A stretch of 64,000 bases of DNA from CAIYRG01 sp963747255 (GTDB lineage: Bacteria; Pseudomonadota; Alphaproteobacteria; Micropepsales; Micropepsaceae). The stretch covers positions 558,001-622,000 of the forward strand of contig CAVVEG010000017.1 of assembly GCA_963747255.1 (NCBI GenBank), read 5' to 3'. The position numbers and the translations under genes are program-made. Below, piece by piece: positions 1 to 9,447 of the stretch. The first letter of the stretch is position 1. Each line of letters opens with the position of its first letter. Under the pieces are notes generated by a model. The model did no database searches. It was not told the origin of the DNA and saw only the letters and a program-made list of their open reading frames with translations.

Positions 1-354
1 GGCGTCGATTCCCAAAATGCGAGCCGACCCGTGCATGGCGGAAGTGCGAATGGGAATTTGCCAGCCAAGCCATGAACGCGCAGGCACCCCGACTTCACCG
101 AGGGCAACCGCAAGCAATCCGCTGGTGACCTGCTCGCCCGATGACACGACGACGTCGTATTCCCGGGCATCGTGGAGAGGAGACAGTTCGCGGGTCCACG
201 CGACCAGCCTGTTGGTCTCGCCGGCCATCGCCGAGACCACAACGGCAACGCTGTGACCGCGTTCGACTTCCCGCTGCACCAGCTTCGCCACATTGCGGAT
301 GCGGGGGATATCGCCAACCGAAGTACCCCCGAATTTCATTACGATTTTTGACAT
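1..354 (-). CDS. lysC: Aspartate kinase, N-terminal part (cut by window edge)
   Basis: Aspartokinase phosphorylates L-aspartate, the first step of the lysine, threonine and methionine branch. Only the first 118 codons lie in the window; the rest runs off the left edge. The reverse-strand translation begins with MSKIVMKFGGTSVG, the lysine/phosphate-binding signature of aspartokinases, and continues with VVVSAMAGETN and VVSSGEQVTSGLLA, both typical of the amino-acid kinase fold. The start ATG is at 352-354. It is divergent from ubiG with about 80 bp between, a neighbourhood common in alphaproteobacteria. No frameshift is visible in the part present. Confidence 0.93.
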   Translation of the reverse strand, partial: MSKIVMKFGGTSVGDIPRIRNVAKLVQREVERGHSVAVVVSAMAGETNRLVAWTRELSPLHDAREYDVVVSSGEQVTSGLLAVALGEVGVPARSWLGWQIPIRTSAMHGSARILGIDA

Positions 355-434
355 TTAGGCGCTGGTGCGGGCCGGTATTGCGGGCCATACATAGACGCGG
401 GTCTGGCCGATCACAACGGCTTTCGCGGAAGGAT

Positions 435-1192
435 ATGCCGCCGGTGAGTGACGTGCTTGCATCGCCTTCCGTGGACCAGCAGGAGATCGATCGCTTTGCC
501 CGGATGGCTGACGAGTGGTGGGATCCGGCGGGCAAATTCCGCCCGCTTCACCAGTTCAACCCGGTGCGTCTCGGCTTCATCCGTTCCGTGGCAGCGGAGC
601 ATTTCAGCCGTGATGCCCGGTCGCTGCGGCCATTCACCGGGCTGACGCTGCTCGACATCGGGTGTGGCGGCGGGCTGCTCTCCGAGCCGATGGCGCGAAT
701 GGGCTTTCAGGTAACCGGCGCGGACGCATCGGAAAAAAATGTCAGGATCGCCGAAGCTCATGCACGCGGTCAGGACCTGCCCGTGGAATACCGCACCGCA
801 ACCGCCGAGATGCTCGCGGGCGAAGGCAGGCGTTACGACGCCATCCTGAACATGGAAGTGGTGGAGCATGTTGCCGATGTCGCCGCGTTTCTCGGCGCAT
901 GCGCGGAAATGCTGAATCCGGATGGACTGATGTTCGTCGCCACGCATCAACCGTACGCTGAAAAGTCTGGTGCTGGCGAAGGTGGTGGCCGAGTATCTGC
1001 TGCGGTGGCTACCTGCCGGAACGCATGACTGGAACCGCCTGATTACGCCTGCGGAATTGCAGACCGCTGCTGGAACGGTCGGGACTCAGGGTGGTGCGAT
1101 TTCAGGGAATGACATTCGATCCGCTGCGTTGGGAGTGGCGTCTCAGCGGTGATACCGATGTCAATTATGCAGTGGTGGCGCAAAAAGGCTGA
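435..1192 (+). CDS. ubiG: Ubiquinone biosynthesis O-methyltransferase UbiG (two frameshifts)
   Basis: UbiG performs both O-methylations in ubiquinone synthesis. The protein starts MPPVSDVLASPSVDQQ and carries the family signature DEWWDPAGKFRPLHQ and the SAM-binding LLDIGCGGGLLSEPMA followed by NMEVVEHV. The frame is lost near 945, where the sequence continues as LKSLVLAKVVAEYLLRWLP one base over, and again near 1067, continuing as LLERSGLRVVRFQG to VNYAVVAQKG and TGA at 1190-1192. Both are single-base insertions and the rejoined protein is full length (about 252 residues). An in-frame open stretch upstream of 435 is not part of the family. More likely a sequence error than decay, since every downstream segment is conserved. 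Confidence 0.88.
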
Positions 1193-1202
1193 ACGGTTCG
1201 CC

Positions 1203-1631
1203 TCAGTTCAAATCGCCGGGGTCGGGCGGGACCGGCGCGATTTGAATTCCTTCTTCGACCAATTCGCGGGCTTCGCGCAGAGTGCTTTCGCCGTAGATGT
1301 GACGCTCTTCGGTTTCGCCGTAATGGATTTTCCGCGCCTCTTCCGGGAATTGCGGGCCAACATATTCGGCGTTTTCCTCGATGAATTTGCGATAGCCGGC
1401 CATGAATTGCCGGACCTTCTGCATGTCGGGAGCGGGCTGCGGAACGGCGGGTTCTCCTGAAGCTCCGGTCTTGACCAAGGCCGGCGCCATGATCGCTTTT
1501 TTCACATCGGCATCGTCGCATACCGGACAATGCAGCGCACCCTCTATCGCCTGAGCGTCGAAGGCGGCGCTGTCTCTGAACCAGCCTTCGAATTCATGGC
1601 CGGAAGAACAGACGAGGCGATATACGATCAT
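1203..1631 (-). CDS. DUF1178 family protein
   Basis: A 142-residue protein of the DUF1178 family, of unknown function. It opens with MIVYRLVCSSGHEFEGWFRDSAAFDAQ and has CPVC at about residue 35, giving a small putative zinc ribbon (C8 and the CxxC pair). The C-terminal half is charged and holds the conserved QFPEEARKIHYGETEERHIYGE block. It lies between ubiG and the nitrilase-family gene, a constant position in alphaproteobacteria, and is probably in the comF-grxC-nitrilase transcript. Full length, intact. Confidence 0.85.
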   Translation of the reverse strand: MIVYRLVCSSGHEFEGWFRDSAAFDAQAIEGALHCPVCDDADVKKAIMAPALVKTGASGEPAVPQPAPDMQKVRQFMAGYRKFIEENAEYVGPQFPEEARKIHYGETEERHIYGESTLREARELVEEGIQIAPVPPDPGDLN

Positions 1632-1786
1632 CGGGGAGCCGGACGTTTACGGAGCAATGGGATCCACCTTACGCCCGCTTTGGGACAAACATCTGTACAA
1701 GGACATGGTATCGAAACATTTGGGCGAAATCTGTATGGCAAATTTCGCGCAATCCGCAACCCAAGCGGAAAGTTGGCGCAGGCGTT

Positions 1787-2614
1787 TCACGGTGCGCTGA
1801 ATGGGCGGTCATGCTGTAGCGATGGCACGCGGGCACGCACTTTGGCAACCTGATCGAGATCGATATCCGCGGTGATGAAGCCCGGATCGGCGCCTGCTTC
1901 GGCAAGGATATCGCCCCATGGCCCGACGATCAGGCTATGGCCATAAGTGGAACGTCCATTTGCGTGCCTGCCGCCCTGGGCAGGGGCGATGACGAAACAG
2001 CCATTCTCGATTGCGCGTGCACGCACCAGCACATGCCAATGGGCTTTGCCGGTGGTTTCCGTGAAAGCGGATGGGATGCTGAGAATCTCCGCACCGGCTT
2101 TTGCGAGCGAGCGGTAAAGATGCGGAAAGCGCAGATCATAACAGACCGACAGGCCGATTCGACCCCAAGGCAGGTTGGCTGTCACGGCCTGTTCGCCGGC
2201 GGACACGGTGTTCGATTCCCGATAGCTCTCACCGTCCGGCAGATTGACATCGAAAAGATGAATTTTGTCGTAGCGGGCACCGATGCGGCCATCCGGACCG
2301 ATCAGGCAGGAGCGGTTTGCGGTCTTGTCTTCGGTAAGTTTGATCGGCAGCGATCCGATCAGTAACCAGATTCCGAGTTCTTCAGCCACAGCCGATAGAG
2401 CGCTTAGGGCCAGATCGTCTTTTTCCCGTTTGGCCAGCGCGAGCTTGGCGCCCGCATCAGCGGCCATCAGCGAAGTGTTTTCCGGTGTCGCAACGAATTG
2501 GGCGCCGGCGCCGTGTGCCTGACGAATGAGATCGGAAGCAGTTCGCACATTTTCGGCGACATCATCGCCGCAGCGCAATTGAATGCAGGCGGCCCTGAAT
2601 TGGTGCGCACTCAA
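1787..2614 (-). CDS. Carbon-nitrogen hydrolase (Nit/omega-amidase-like)
   Basis: Nitrilase-superfamily amidase. The catalytic triad is visible: Glu in TPENTSL, Lys in YDKIHLFDV and Cys in SVCYDLRFPHLYR. The last motif is typical of the Nit1/Nit2 branch, whose known substrates are deaminated glutathione or alpha-keto acid omega-amides; which applies here is inference. The frame is open upstream to 2674, but the family N-terminus (FRAACIQL) and a TTGA overlap with the grxC stop codon point to a TTG start at 2612-2614. It is followed by DUF1178 after about 155 bp. Confidence 0.88.
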   Translation of the reverse strand: MSAHQFRAACIQLRCGDDVAENVRTASDLIRQAHGAGAQFVATPENTSLMAADAGAKLALAKREKDDLALSALSAVAEELGIWLLIGSLPIKLTEDKTANRSCLIGPDGRIGARYDKIHLFDVNLPDGESYRESNTVSAGEQAVTANLPWGRIGLSVCYDLRFPHLYRSLAKAGAEILSIPSAFTETTGKAHWHVLVRARAIENGCFVIAPAQGGRHANGRSTYGHSLIVGPWGDILAEAGADPGFITADIDLDQVAKVRARVPSLQHDRPFSAP

Positions 2615-2871
2615 CCGGGGTTTAACAGGCCGTCCAGTCGGCCCGCCCTTTCCAGCGCATAAATACCATCGCAATCCCCGATCCAGGAATCATCGACAAA
2701 AATCTGCGGTACGGTCATGCGACCTCCGGCTTTCTTAACCATGCTGCGCCGCAACTCGGGATCATTCGAGACATCGATCTCCTCGAAGGAAACGCCTTTT
2801 TGCATCAACAGGCGCTTTGCCTGGACGCAGTAGGGGCAGTACCGGGTGGTGTAAATGACGACTTTGCCCAT
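2611..2871 (-). CDS. grxC: Glutaredoxin 3
   Basis: An 86-residue dithiol glutaredoxin, a glutathione-dependent disulfide reductase in the cytoplasm. It starts MGKVVIYTTRYCPYCVQAK with the active-site CPYC, and has the GSH-binding TVPQIFVDD (cis-Pro) and GDCDGIYALE near the end. The open frame extends 14 codons upstream to 2913, but the Met at 2871 matches the family start. Its stop overlaps the start of the nitrilase gene, suggesting translational coupling; comF lies 22 bp upstream. Intact. Confidence 0.93.
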   Translation of the reverse strand: MGKVVIYTTRYCPYCVQAKRLLMQKGVSFEEIDVSNDPELRRSMVKKAGGRMTVPQIFVDDSWIGDCDGIYALERAGRLDGLLNPG

Positions 2872-2893
2872 GCATTTGTTCAATTGATATAGG

Positions 2894-3667
2894 CTAAGAA
2901 CCCGGCCTGACAACCCGCGATACCGTCAATACGTCCACCCGGGCGGCACCTGCCCGTTTCAAAGCGCGGGCGCAGGCATCTACGGTAGCGCCTGTCGTCA
3001 ACGCATCATCGATCAGAAGAATTCTCTTTCCACGAACTTGTTCCCGCATTCCGGGCTGTACCCTGAAGGCCGACAAAACATTGCGACGCCTGGCTTTTGC
3101 GGAGGGCATTTCGCCCTGGCTGGGCGCAGCGCGCGTCCGTTCCAGCACCATCGGCCGGTGCGGTTTACCGGAGCGCCGCGAGAGCTGGTCAGCAAGCAGG
3201 GCCGCCTGATTATACCGGCGCTTCCATAAGCGCCATCTGTGAAGCGGGACCGGCACGATGATGTCTGCGCTGCGCAGCAAGTCATCGCCCGTGCGGGCAA
3301 GCCAGCGGGCCAATCCCGGCAGATGATCCAGACGGTCGCCATGCTTAAGCCCAAGAATGAGGCCCTTCGAAGCATCGTCATATTTGAACAATGCGCGTGC
3401 CCGGTCGAAGTCATGGGGTTTGGCGTGACATGCCCCACAGACCGTTTCGCCGCCGGGATCGGTTTCGAATGCTGTGCCGCATTTCAGGCAGCAGGCGCCT
3501 TCGATGAAGGAAATGGTGGGCCAGCAGGCGGCGCACAGAGCGTGTGGTTCGGAAACCCGTTTGCGGCACGACATGCAAAGCGGCGGAAAGAACACATCCA
3601 GCAGCATCCGGCCGAAACGGCGCACCAGGCCGTTCCCGCTTGCGCGTATTTGCTCCATCGCATTCAT
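2894..3667 (-). CDS. comF: ComF family phosphoribosyltransferase-like protein
   Basis: A 257-residue ComF-family protein: an N-terminal zinc-ribbon region with paired cysteines (CMSCRKR, CAACW, CLKCG, CGACH) followed by a type I phosphoribosyltransferase fold. The PRPP-binding loop is visible as ILLIDDALTTGATVDAC near residue 218. In naturally competent bacteria ComF supports single-stranded DNA uptake; in alphaproteobacteria the role is not established and the gene usually sits next to grxC, as here. The start is MNAMEQ or the second Met three codons in. Intact; divergent from the methyltransferase at 3684. Confidence 0.9.
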   Translation of the reverse strand: MNAMEQIRASGNGLVRRFGRMLLDVFFPPLCMSCRKRVSEPHALCAACWPTISFIEGACCLKCGTAFETDPGGETVCGACHAKPHDFDRARALFKYDDASKGLILGLKHGDRLDHLPGLARWLARTGDDLLRSADIIVPVPLHRWRLWKRRYNQAALLADQLSRRSGKPHRPMVLERTRAAPSQGEMPSAKARRRNVLSAFRVQPGMREQVRGKRILLIDDALTTGATVDACARALKRAGAARVDVLTVSRVVRPGS

Positions 3668-3683
3668 GCCTTAACTTTATCCC

Positions 3684-4550
3684 ATGGACGGGAGAGCGCC
3701 GCACAGGATTTTCGACCGGAAGGCGTACAGGCAGCGTCGATCACGCCCGTTCACGTCCGGAGCGGATCTGTTTCTGGCGCGCGAGGCGTCGGAACAGATC
3801 GCGGTGCGGATCGCGTCCATTCGTCGGTGCTTTCGGCATGCGCTCGATTTGAACTCCCGCCGGCACAGTTTTGCGAATCTCAAACCGACAGCGGAGCATT
3901 GGACCCGGGCAGGATTTGCGCCGGAACAGCCGGACGTGATTGCCGACGATGAGTTTCTGCCGTTTGCGGACGGTTCTTTCGATCTGGTGACCAGTGTATT
4001 GGCACTGCATTCGGTCAACGATCTTCCCGGCACGCTGATTCAGATCCGGCGCGTTCTGAAGCCTGACGGGGTATTTCTGGCGGCGCTTTTTGGCGGCGAA
4101 ACGCTCCGCGAGCTGCGGCTTGCGTTTACGTCGGCGGAGGTAGCAGCGCTGGGAGGAGCATCGCCACGAATCGCGCCTTTTGCCGATGTGCGCGATCTTG
4201 GCGGATTGCTCCAGCGGGCAGGCTTTGCGCTTCCCGTCGCGGATCTGGACCGCACAACGGTCCGGTATGGCGAACCCATGCGCCTGCTGACGGATTTGCG
4301 GGCAATTGGCGAAACCAATGTTCTGGTTCAACGACGGCCAAATTTTCTGTCACGGTCGCTGCTGCAGAACGTGATCACTGAATATGTGCAGCGCTTTGGC
4401 GATGAACGGGGATGCGTTCCCGCCACATTCGACATCATTTATCTGATTGGATGGGCTCCGCATGAGAGCCAGCCCAAACCACTGCGGCCCGGATCGGCAA
4501 AAACGAGATTGGCCGAGGAGCTGAAACGTCCGGATACGCCGATGGAGTAG
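3684..4550 (+). CDS. SAM-dependent methyltransferase (BioC/NDUFAF5-like)
   Basis: A 288-residue class I methyltransferase. The N-terminus (RIFDRKAYRQRRSR) matches the alphaproteobacterial family related to mitochondrial NDUFAF5, where it precedes the Rossmann domain. LPFADGSFDLVTSVLALHSVNDLP is the conserved post-motif region, followed by IRRVLKPDGVFLAALFGGETLRELR, a strong family signature. A classic glycine-rich motif I is degenerate (ALDLNSRRHSF). NDUFAF5 hydroxylates a complex I subunit; whether this bacterial homologue does so is not known. Divergent from comF with a 16 bp gap, tail-to-tail with mutT. Confidence 0.8.
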   Translation: MDGRAPHRIFDRKAYRQRRSRPFTSGADLFLAREASEQIAVRIASIRRCFRHALDLNSRRHSFANLKPTAEHWTRAGFAPEQPDVIADDEFLPFADGSFDLVTSVLALHSVNDLPGTLIQIRRVLKPDGVFLAALFGGETLRELRLAFTSAEVAALGGASPRIAPFADVRDLGGLLQRAGFALPVADLDRTTVRYGEPMRLLTDLRAIGETNVLVQRRPNFLSRSLLQNVITEYVQRFGDERGCVPATFDIIYLIGWAPHESQPKPLRPGSAKTRLAEELKRPDTPME

Positions 4551-4572
4551 GAACGGCTGGAAAGTTGCTGTC

Positions 4573-5001
4573 TCAACGCGTGGCGAGATAATCGCGCAAC
4601 GGCGGCAGGAGGGGGGCGTCGGCCGGAGGCATGGGAAACGCATCCTGTTGCTGCAGTTCTGAAAGACGAACCCATGCAAGGGCCTGCCCCTCGACGGGAA
4701 ACGGCAAGCCATTCCACTCGTGGCAGACGAACAGCGGCATCAGCAGATGGAATTCAGGATAGGAATGAGACGCGAAAGTCAGCGGTTTCAGGCTCGAAAC
4801 TTCGGTCGTGATGCGGAGTTCTTCGCGTAACTCACGGATGACCGCCTGTTCCGGACCCTCGCCGGATTCGATTTTTCCGCCCGGAAATTCCCATAATCCG
4901 GCCAGGGATTTCCCCTGCGGGCGGCGGGCAATCAGGACACGTTTTTGTGCGTCGATCAGGGCACAGGCGGCAACCAGCAGGAGACGCCGCGTGCGGCTCA
5001 A
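4573..5001 (-). CDS. mutT: (Deoxy)nucleoside triphosphate pyrophosphohydrolase, MutT family
   Basis: A 142-residue Nudix hydrolase that sanitises oxidised nucleotides such as 8-oxo-dGTP. The Nudix box is visible as GGKIESGEGPEQAVIRELREEL around residues 42-63, preceded by LAGLWEFPG, the MutT signature. Start MSRTRRLLLVAACALID. The ATG overlaps the argJ stop by 4 bp (4998-5001), so the two are translationally coupled; argJ-mutT is a common alphaproteobacterial pair. Intact. Confidence 0.92.
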   Translation of the reverse strand: MSRTRRLLLVAACALIDAQKRVLIARRPQGKSLAGLWEFPGGKIESGEGPEQAVIRELREELRITTEVSSLKPLTFASHSYPEFHLLMPLFVCHEWNGLPFPVEGQALAWVRLSELQQQDAFPMPPADAPLLPPLRDYLATR

Positions 5002-6359
5002 CTGCGGTAGGACCCATTGATCCGGATATAGCCTTCGGTCAGATCACAGGTCCAAACGCGCGCCCTGCCCTTTCCGACACCAACATCGACCGAAATCGCC
5101 ACTTCGCGGCCGGCGACCGCTGCGGCGGCTTTCTTTTCGTCATAGGCCCTGGCGCGCGCGCCGTTCTCCGCCACCACATGGTTTCCGAACGCAATCGACA
5201 GCCTGTCCCGATCGGCCGCCTCTCCGGATTTGCCAACTGCCATGACAACCCGGCCCCAATTGGCGTCCCCGCCCGCGATCGCAGTTTTGACGAGTGGAGA
5301 ATTGGCAATCGTCAATGCAATCCGCTTTGCAGTGTCATTGGTCTGGGCGCCGGATACGTCGATCTGGATCAGTTTTGAGGCGCCCTCGCCGTCCTTCACG
5401 ACCTGAAGGGCAAGATCCAGACACACGGCATTCAGGCGATCCCTGAACTGGTCGAGGCGTTTATCGCCGAGCCGTGTGATCATTGGATGAGCAGCCCCTT
5501 TTCCGGTTGCAAACATCAACAGCGTATCGCTCGTCGATGTGTCGCCATCAACCGTGGTGCAGTTGAAGGAATTGGCCGCTGCCTCGGCCAAAAGCGGCTG
5601 CAGGACAGCGCCGGGGATTGCGGCGTCGGTAAAGAGGAAAGCCAGAAGGGTCGCCATGTCCGGTGCGATCATCCCCGAACCTTTGGCAATACCGTTGATG
5701 GTCACCCGATGACCGTCGATGAAGGCGCTGGCGGTGGCGAGTTTTGGATAAGTGTCCGTCGTCATTATAGCTTCTGCCACCGGCCGCCACGCACCCGCCG
5801 CGCCCGCTTCTGCGAGATCCGGCAAGCGCGAAATGATTTTTTGATAGGCCAGCGGTTCGCCAATCACGCCGGTGGACGCAATAAAAATCTCCTGCGCCCG
5901 GCAGCCACACATCCCCGCTGCTGATTCGGCGATTTTACGCACCAACTCCATTCCAGCCAAGCCTGTGAACGCGTTGGCGTTTCCACTGTTGGCCACAAGC
6001 ATCCTGGCGCTACCGCCGCCGAGGTTCTCGCGACACCACTCGACCGGGGCGGATGCGGTTTTGGAACGGGTGAAGACGCCGGCGACCTGCGTTCCCGGGG
6101 CGAGGACGGCAAGAATCAGATCGTTCCGGCCCTTGTACCGGATGTTCGCTTCACCGGCTGCGAGACGGACGCCCGCCAGTGGGGGCAGTTTGGCGAAACT
6201 GGTTGGCGCCAAAGGCGAAACGGGTTTGTGAACGGCTGCCGGAACAACCTCGGCCACTTCGGACGGGCGCTTTCTTTTCGCAGTTGCGGCGCGCGCGGAG
6301 ACGCTTTTCGATCTCCGGGGTATCGACGTCCTGCCGGTGTTTCGCGCCATGGAGGCCAT
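4998..6359 (-). CDS. argJ: Bifunctional glutamate N-acetyltransferase/amino-acid acetyltransferase ArgJ
   Basis: ArgJ moves the acetyl group from N-acetylornithine to glutamate, recycling it in arginine synthesis, and in bifunctional forms also uses acetyl-CoA. This 453-residue protein has the autocleavage region KGSGMIAPDMATLLAF, where the precursor is cut before the Thr that becomes the nucleophile of the beta chain, and NCTTVDGDTSTSDT further on. The C-terminus GYIRINGSYRS is typical. The first 55 residues (basic, Ala/Pro-rich) are longer than in most homologues, so the true start may lie at an internal codon near LPPLAGVRLA. Divergent from secA. Confidence 0.92.
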   Translation of the reverse strand: MASMARNTGRTSIPRRSKSVSARAATAKRKRPSEVAEVVPAAVHKPVSPLAPTSFAKLPPLAGVRLAAGEANIRYKGRNDLILAVLAPGTQVAGVFTRSKTASAPVEWCRENLGGGSARMLVANSGNANAFTGLAGMELVRKIAESAAGMCGCRAQEIFIASTGVIGEPLAYQKIISRLPDLAEAGAAGAWRPVAEAIMTTDTYPKLATASAFIDGHRVTINGIAKGSGMIAPDMATLLAFLFTDAAIPGAVLQPLLAEAAANSFNCTTVDGDTSTSDTLLMFATGKGAAHPMITRLGDKRLDQFRDRLNAVCLDLALQVVKDGEGASKLIQIDVSGAQTNDTAKRIALTIANSPLVKTAIAGGDANWGRVVMAVGKSGEAADRDRLSIAFGNHVVAENGARARAYDEKKAAAAVAGREVAISVDVGVGKGRARVWTCDLTEGYIRINGSYRS

Positions 6360-6538
6360 CGAATCGCTCCGGGTTCCCAGATTGCCGATTAGGCCGGAGA
6401 TGGTCGAATTGACAAGGGGGAAGGCGGTTCTTATGTCTCCCGCGGGCGTTAATAGTCCCGGAAAGTGTGGAATCTACCCCGGCCTCAAGCCCCCCATCAC
6501 GATCCGCACTTCCCTTTCGCGTGGCACCACGAGGAATC

Positions 6539-9412
6539 ATGCTCGGACTCGACGATTTCATTCAGCGTCCTTTGAATGTTTTAACCGGGCTGTTCGGCTC
6601 GGCAAACGAACGGAAGATCAAGGCCAAGCAGCCGATGGTCGGCCGGATCAATGCGCTGGAACCCGAATTTCAAAATAAATCCGATTCGGAACTCCTTGCC
6701 CTGACCACGGCCTTCAAGGAACGGCTCAGGAATGGCGAGACGACAAACGATCTTCTCCCCGAAGCCTTTGCGGCGGTCCGGGAGGCGGCTAAGCGGACGC
6801 TTGGGCAACGCCATTTCGATGTGCAGTTGGTCGGCGGCATGGTGCTGCACGAGGGCAAAGTCGCGGAGATGAAAACCGGCGAAGGCAAGACGCTCGTCGC
6901 CACCCTGCCCGTCTATCTGAATGCTCTGGAAGGCAAGGGCGTGCACGTGGTTACGGTCAATGACTATCTTGCCCGCCGCGACGCCGAATGGATGGGACAA
7001 ATCTACAATTTCCTGGGGCTGTCGGTCGGAGTGATCGTCCACGACCTGACGGACGAAGAGCGCCGTATCGCCTACGCCGCCGACGTGACCTACGGCACCA
7101 ACAACGAATTCGGCTTCGATTATCTGCGCGACAACATGAAATACAACCTCGAGCAGATGACGCAGCGTGGGCACAATTTCGCGATCGTCGATGAGGTCGA
7201 TTCGATTTTGATCGATGAGGCGCGGACCCCCCTGATCATTTCGGGGCCGACCGAAGACCAGTCGGAATTCTACCGCAAGGTCGATGCGCTGATTCCGGAG
7301 CTTGTTAAGGAAGACTTTGAGGTTGACGAAAAACAGCGCCAGGTGAATCTCACCGAAGACGGCAACGAGCACATGGTCGAGCTGCTGCGCGGGGCCGGCG
7401 CACTCGAAGATGGCGATCTCTACGACATCAACAACATCATTGTTGTCCATCATGTGAACCAGGCGCTGCGCGCGCATAAGCTGTTCCAGCTCGACCGCGA
7501 CTACATCGTCAAGGATGGCAAGGTGGTCATCATCGATGAGTTCACGGGCCGGATGATGGAAGGGCGCCGCTACTCCGATGGCTTGCATCAGGCGCTCGAA
7601 GCCAAGGAGCGCGTGCCGATCCAGACGGAAAACGTCACCCTCGCCTCGATCACCTTCCAGAATTATTTCCGGCTCTACGGTAAACTCGCGGGAATGACCG
7701 GTACCGCGCTGACCGAAGCCGCGGAACTGATGGACATCTACAGTCTCGACGTGGTCGAGATTCCGACGAACCGTCCGATTTGCCGGGCCGACGCCGATGA
7801 CGAGGTTTATCGCACGGAGGAAGAAAAACACCGGGCGATCGTTACGCAAATCGCGGAATGCCATATGAAGGGCCAGCCGGTCCTGGTCGGCACCGTGTCG
7901 ATCGAGAAATCGGAAGATCTGGACAGGAAGCTGAACGACCGGAAATTTATCCGCGAGATCGGCAACGAACTGGTCGAAAGAGCCACGAAACTCGGCGACA
8001 CTGCGCCGGGAAAAGAGCATCGCGAGGTCGGTGAATATCTTCTGTCGCTGGCCCAGAAATCCAATCCCATAGCCCACAAAGTGCTGAATGCACGGTTTCA
8101 CGAGCAGGAAGCCTATATCATCGCACAGGCCGGGCGCTCCCGGGGTGTAACCATCGCGACCAACATGGCGGGTCGCGGCACCGATATTCAGCTCGGCGGC
8201 AATCCTGACATGCGCATTCGGCTGGAACTGGCCGAGATTGCCGATGAGGCGGAACGCGAGCGCCGCGCCGCAGAGATTCGCGAAGAGGTCGCCCGCGACA
8301 AAGAGCAGGTGATTGCGGCAGGCGGCCTGTTCATTCTGGGCACGGAGCGGCACGAAAGCCGGCGAATCGATAATCAGCTGCGTGGCCGGTCGGGACGCCA
8401 GGGGGACCCGGGAGCATCCAAATTCTATCTCAGCCTGCAGGACGATCTGATGCGCATTTTCGGATCGGAGCGGATGGATTCAATTCTGCAGCGGCTGGGG
8501 CTGGAAAAGGGCGAAGCCATTGCGCATCCCTGGGTGAACAAGGCGCTGGAAAAGGCGCAGCAGAAGGTCGAGGCGCGCAACTTCGACATCCGCAAAAATC
8601 TTCTGAAATTCGACAATGTCCTGAACGACCAGCGCAAGGTGATCTTTGAGCAGCGGCTCGACATCATGCGCGCAACCGAAGTCGAAGAAATCATCGCGGA
8701 GATGCGCGAGCAGGTGACCGATGAAATGGTCACCCGCCATATTCCGCAGCGTGCCTATGCCGAGCAGTGGGACACTCCGGGGCTCGAAGTGGAGGTCACA
8801 GAGACTTTCGGCGTCGAACTTCCCATCGTCGAATGGGCAAAAGAGGAAGGCATTGCCGACGAAGAAATGCGCGAGCGCATTCTGAATGCGGTGAATGCCC
8901 GTTACGCCGAGCGCGCCACCAATTTCGGAAGCGAAATTATCCGCTATCTCGAAAAGGCCATTCTTCTGCAAACGCTGGATCATGACTGGCGCGAGCACAT
9001 CATCCAGCTCGAACATTTGCGCCAATATGTCGGTTTGAGAGGCTATGGCCAGCGCGATCCGCTCAATGAATACAAAAGCGAAGCGCTGACGCTGTTCGAG
9101 AATCTTCTGATCCGCCTGCGGACCGATGTTATCCGGCAGCTGATGCATGTGCAGGTACGGACAGGCGAACCTCCCCCGATCCGGGAGCAGCAGCTTCCGC
9201 AGATGGAGGCGCATCACATCAATCCGCTGACCGGCGAGGACGAATTTGCAGCGCCGCAACCAATGATGACGCTTGGCGGCGTGCGTCTGCGCGAACCGGC
9301 GGAGACAATCGATCCGAAGGATCCGTCAACCTGGGGCAAGGTAAGTCGCAACGCAGCCTGCCCCTGCGGTTCGGGAAAGAAGTTCAAGCACTGTCACGGC
9401 GCATTGGTGTAA
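6539..9412 (+). CDS. secA: Preprotein translocase ATPase SecA
   Basis: SecA drives post-translational export through SecYEG. About 957 residues from MLGLDDFIQRPLNVLTGLFG. Visible elements are Walker A (MKTGEGKT), the DEAD-like IVDEVDSILIDEARTPLI, the preprotein cross-linking domain, MTGTALTEAAE, the helicase motif NMAGRGTDIQLGG, and a C-terminal SecB/zinc tail CPCGSGKKFKHCHG. The frame is open 24 codons upstream to 6467, but GAGGA at 6531-6535 just before the ATG at 6539-6541 and family alignment fix this start. Intact despite its length, unlike many genes in the window. Confidence 0.97.
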   Translation: MLGLDDFIQRPLNVLTGLFGSANERKIKAKQPMVGRINALEPEFQNKSDSELLALTTAFKERLRNGETTNDLLPEAFAAVREAAKRTLGQRHFDVQLVGGMVLHEGKVAEMKTGEGKTLVATLPVYLNALEGKGVHVVTVNDYLARRDAEWMGQIYNFLGLSVGVIVHDLTDEERRIAYAADVTYGTNNEFGFDYLRDNMKYNLEQMTQRGHNFAIVDEVDSILIDEARTPLIISGPTEDQSEFYRKVDALIPELVKEDFEVDEKQRQVNLTEDGNEHMVELLRGAGALEDGDLYDINNIIVVHHVNQALRAHKLFQLDRDYIVKDGKVVIIDEFTGRMMEGRRYSDGLHQALEAKERVPIQTENVTLASITFQNYFRLYGKLAGMTGTALTEAAELMDIYSLDVVEIPTNRPICRADADDEVYRTEEEKHRAIVTQIAECHMKGQPVLVGTVSIEKSEDLDRKLNDRKFIREIGNELVERATKLGDTAPGKEHREVGEYLLSLAQKSNPIAHKVLNARFHEQEAYIIAQAGRSRGVTIATNMAGRGTDIQLGGNPDMRIRLELAEIADEAERERRAAEIREEVARDKEQVIAAGGLFILGTERHESRRIDNQLRGRSGRQGDPGASKFYLSLQDDLMRIFGSERMDSILQRLGLEKGEAIAHPWVNKALEKAQQKVEARNFDIRKNLLKFDNVLNDQRKVIFEQRLDIMRATEVEEIIAEMREQVTDEMVTRHIPQRAYAEQWDTPGLEVEVTETFGVELPIVEWAKEEGIADEEMRERILNAVNARYAERATNFGSEIIRYLEKAILLQTLDHDWREHIIQLEHLRQYVGLRGYGQRDPLNEYKSEALTLFENLLIRLRTDVIRQLMHVQVRTGEPPPIREQQLPQMEAHHINPLTGEDEFAAPQPMMTLGGVRLREPAETIDPKDPSTWGKVSRNAACPCGSGKKFKHCHGALV

Positions 9413-9447
9413 GCGCAGCTTCTCCCCGCCGAAGGGGGCAGATACAA

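Noticed and set aside
6581..8353. 590-residue minus-strand frame opposite secA
   Set aside because: Antisense to conserved secA codons; composition reflects the GC-rich third-position mirror, no family features.
9413..9447. Terminator between secA and accA
   Set aside because: Only a short CCCC/GGGG pairing, too weak to claim.
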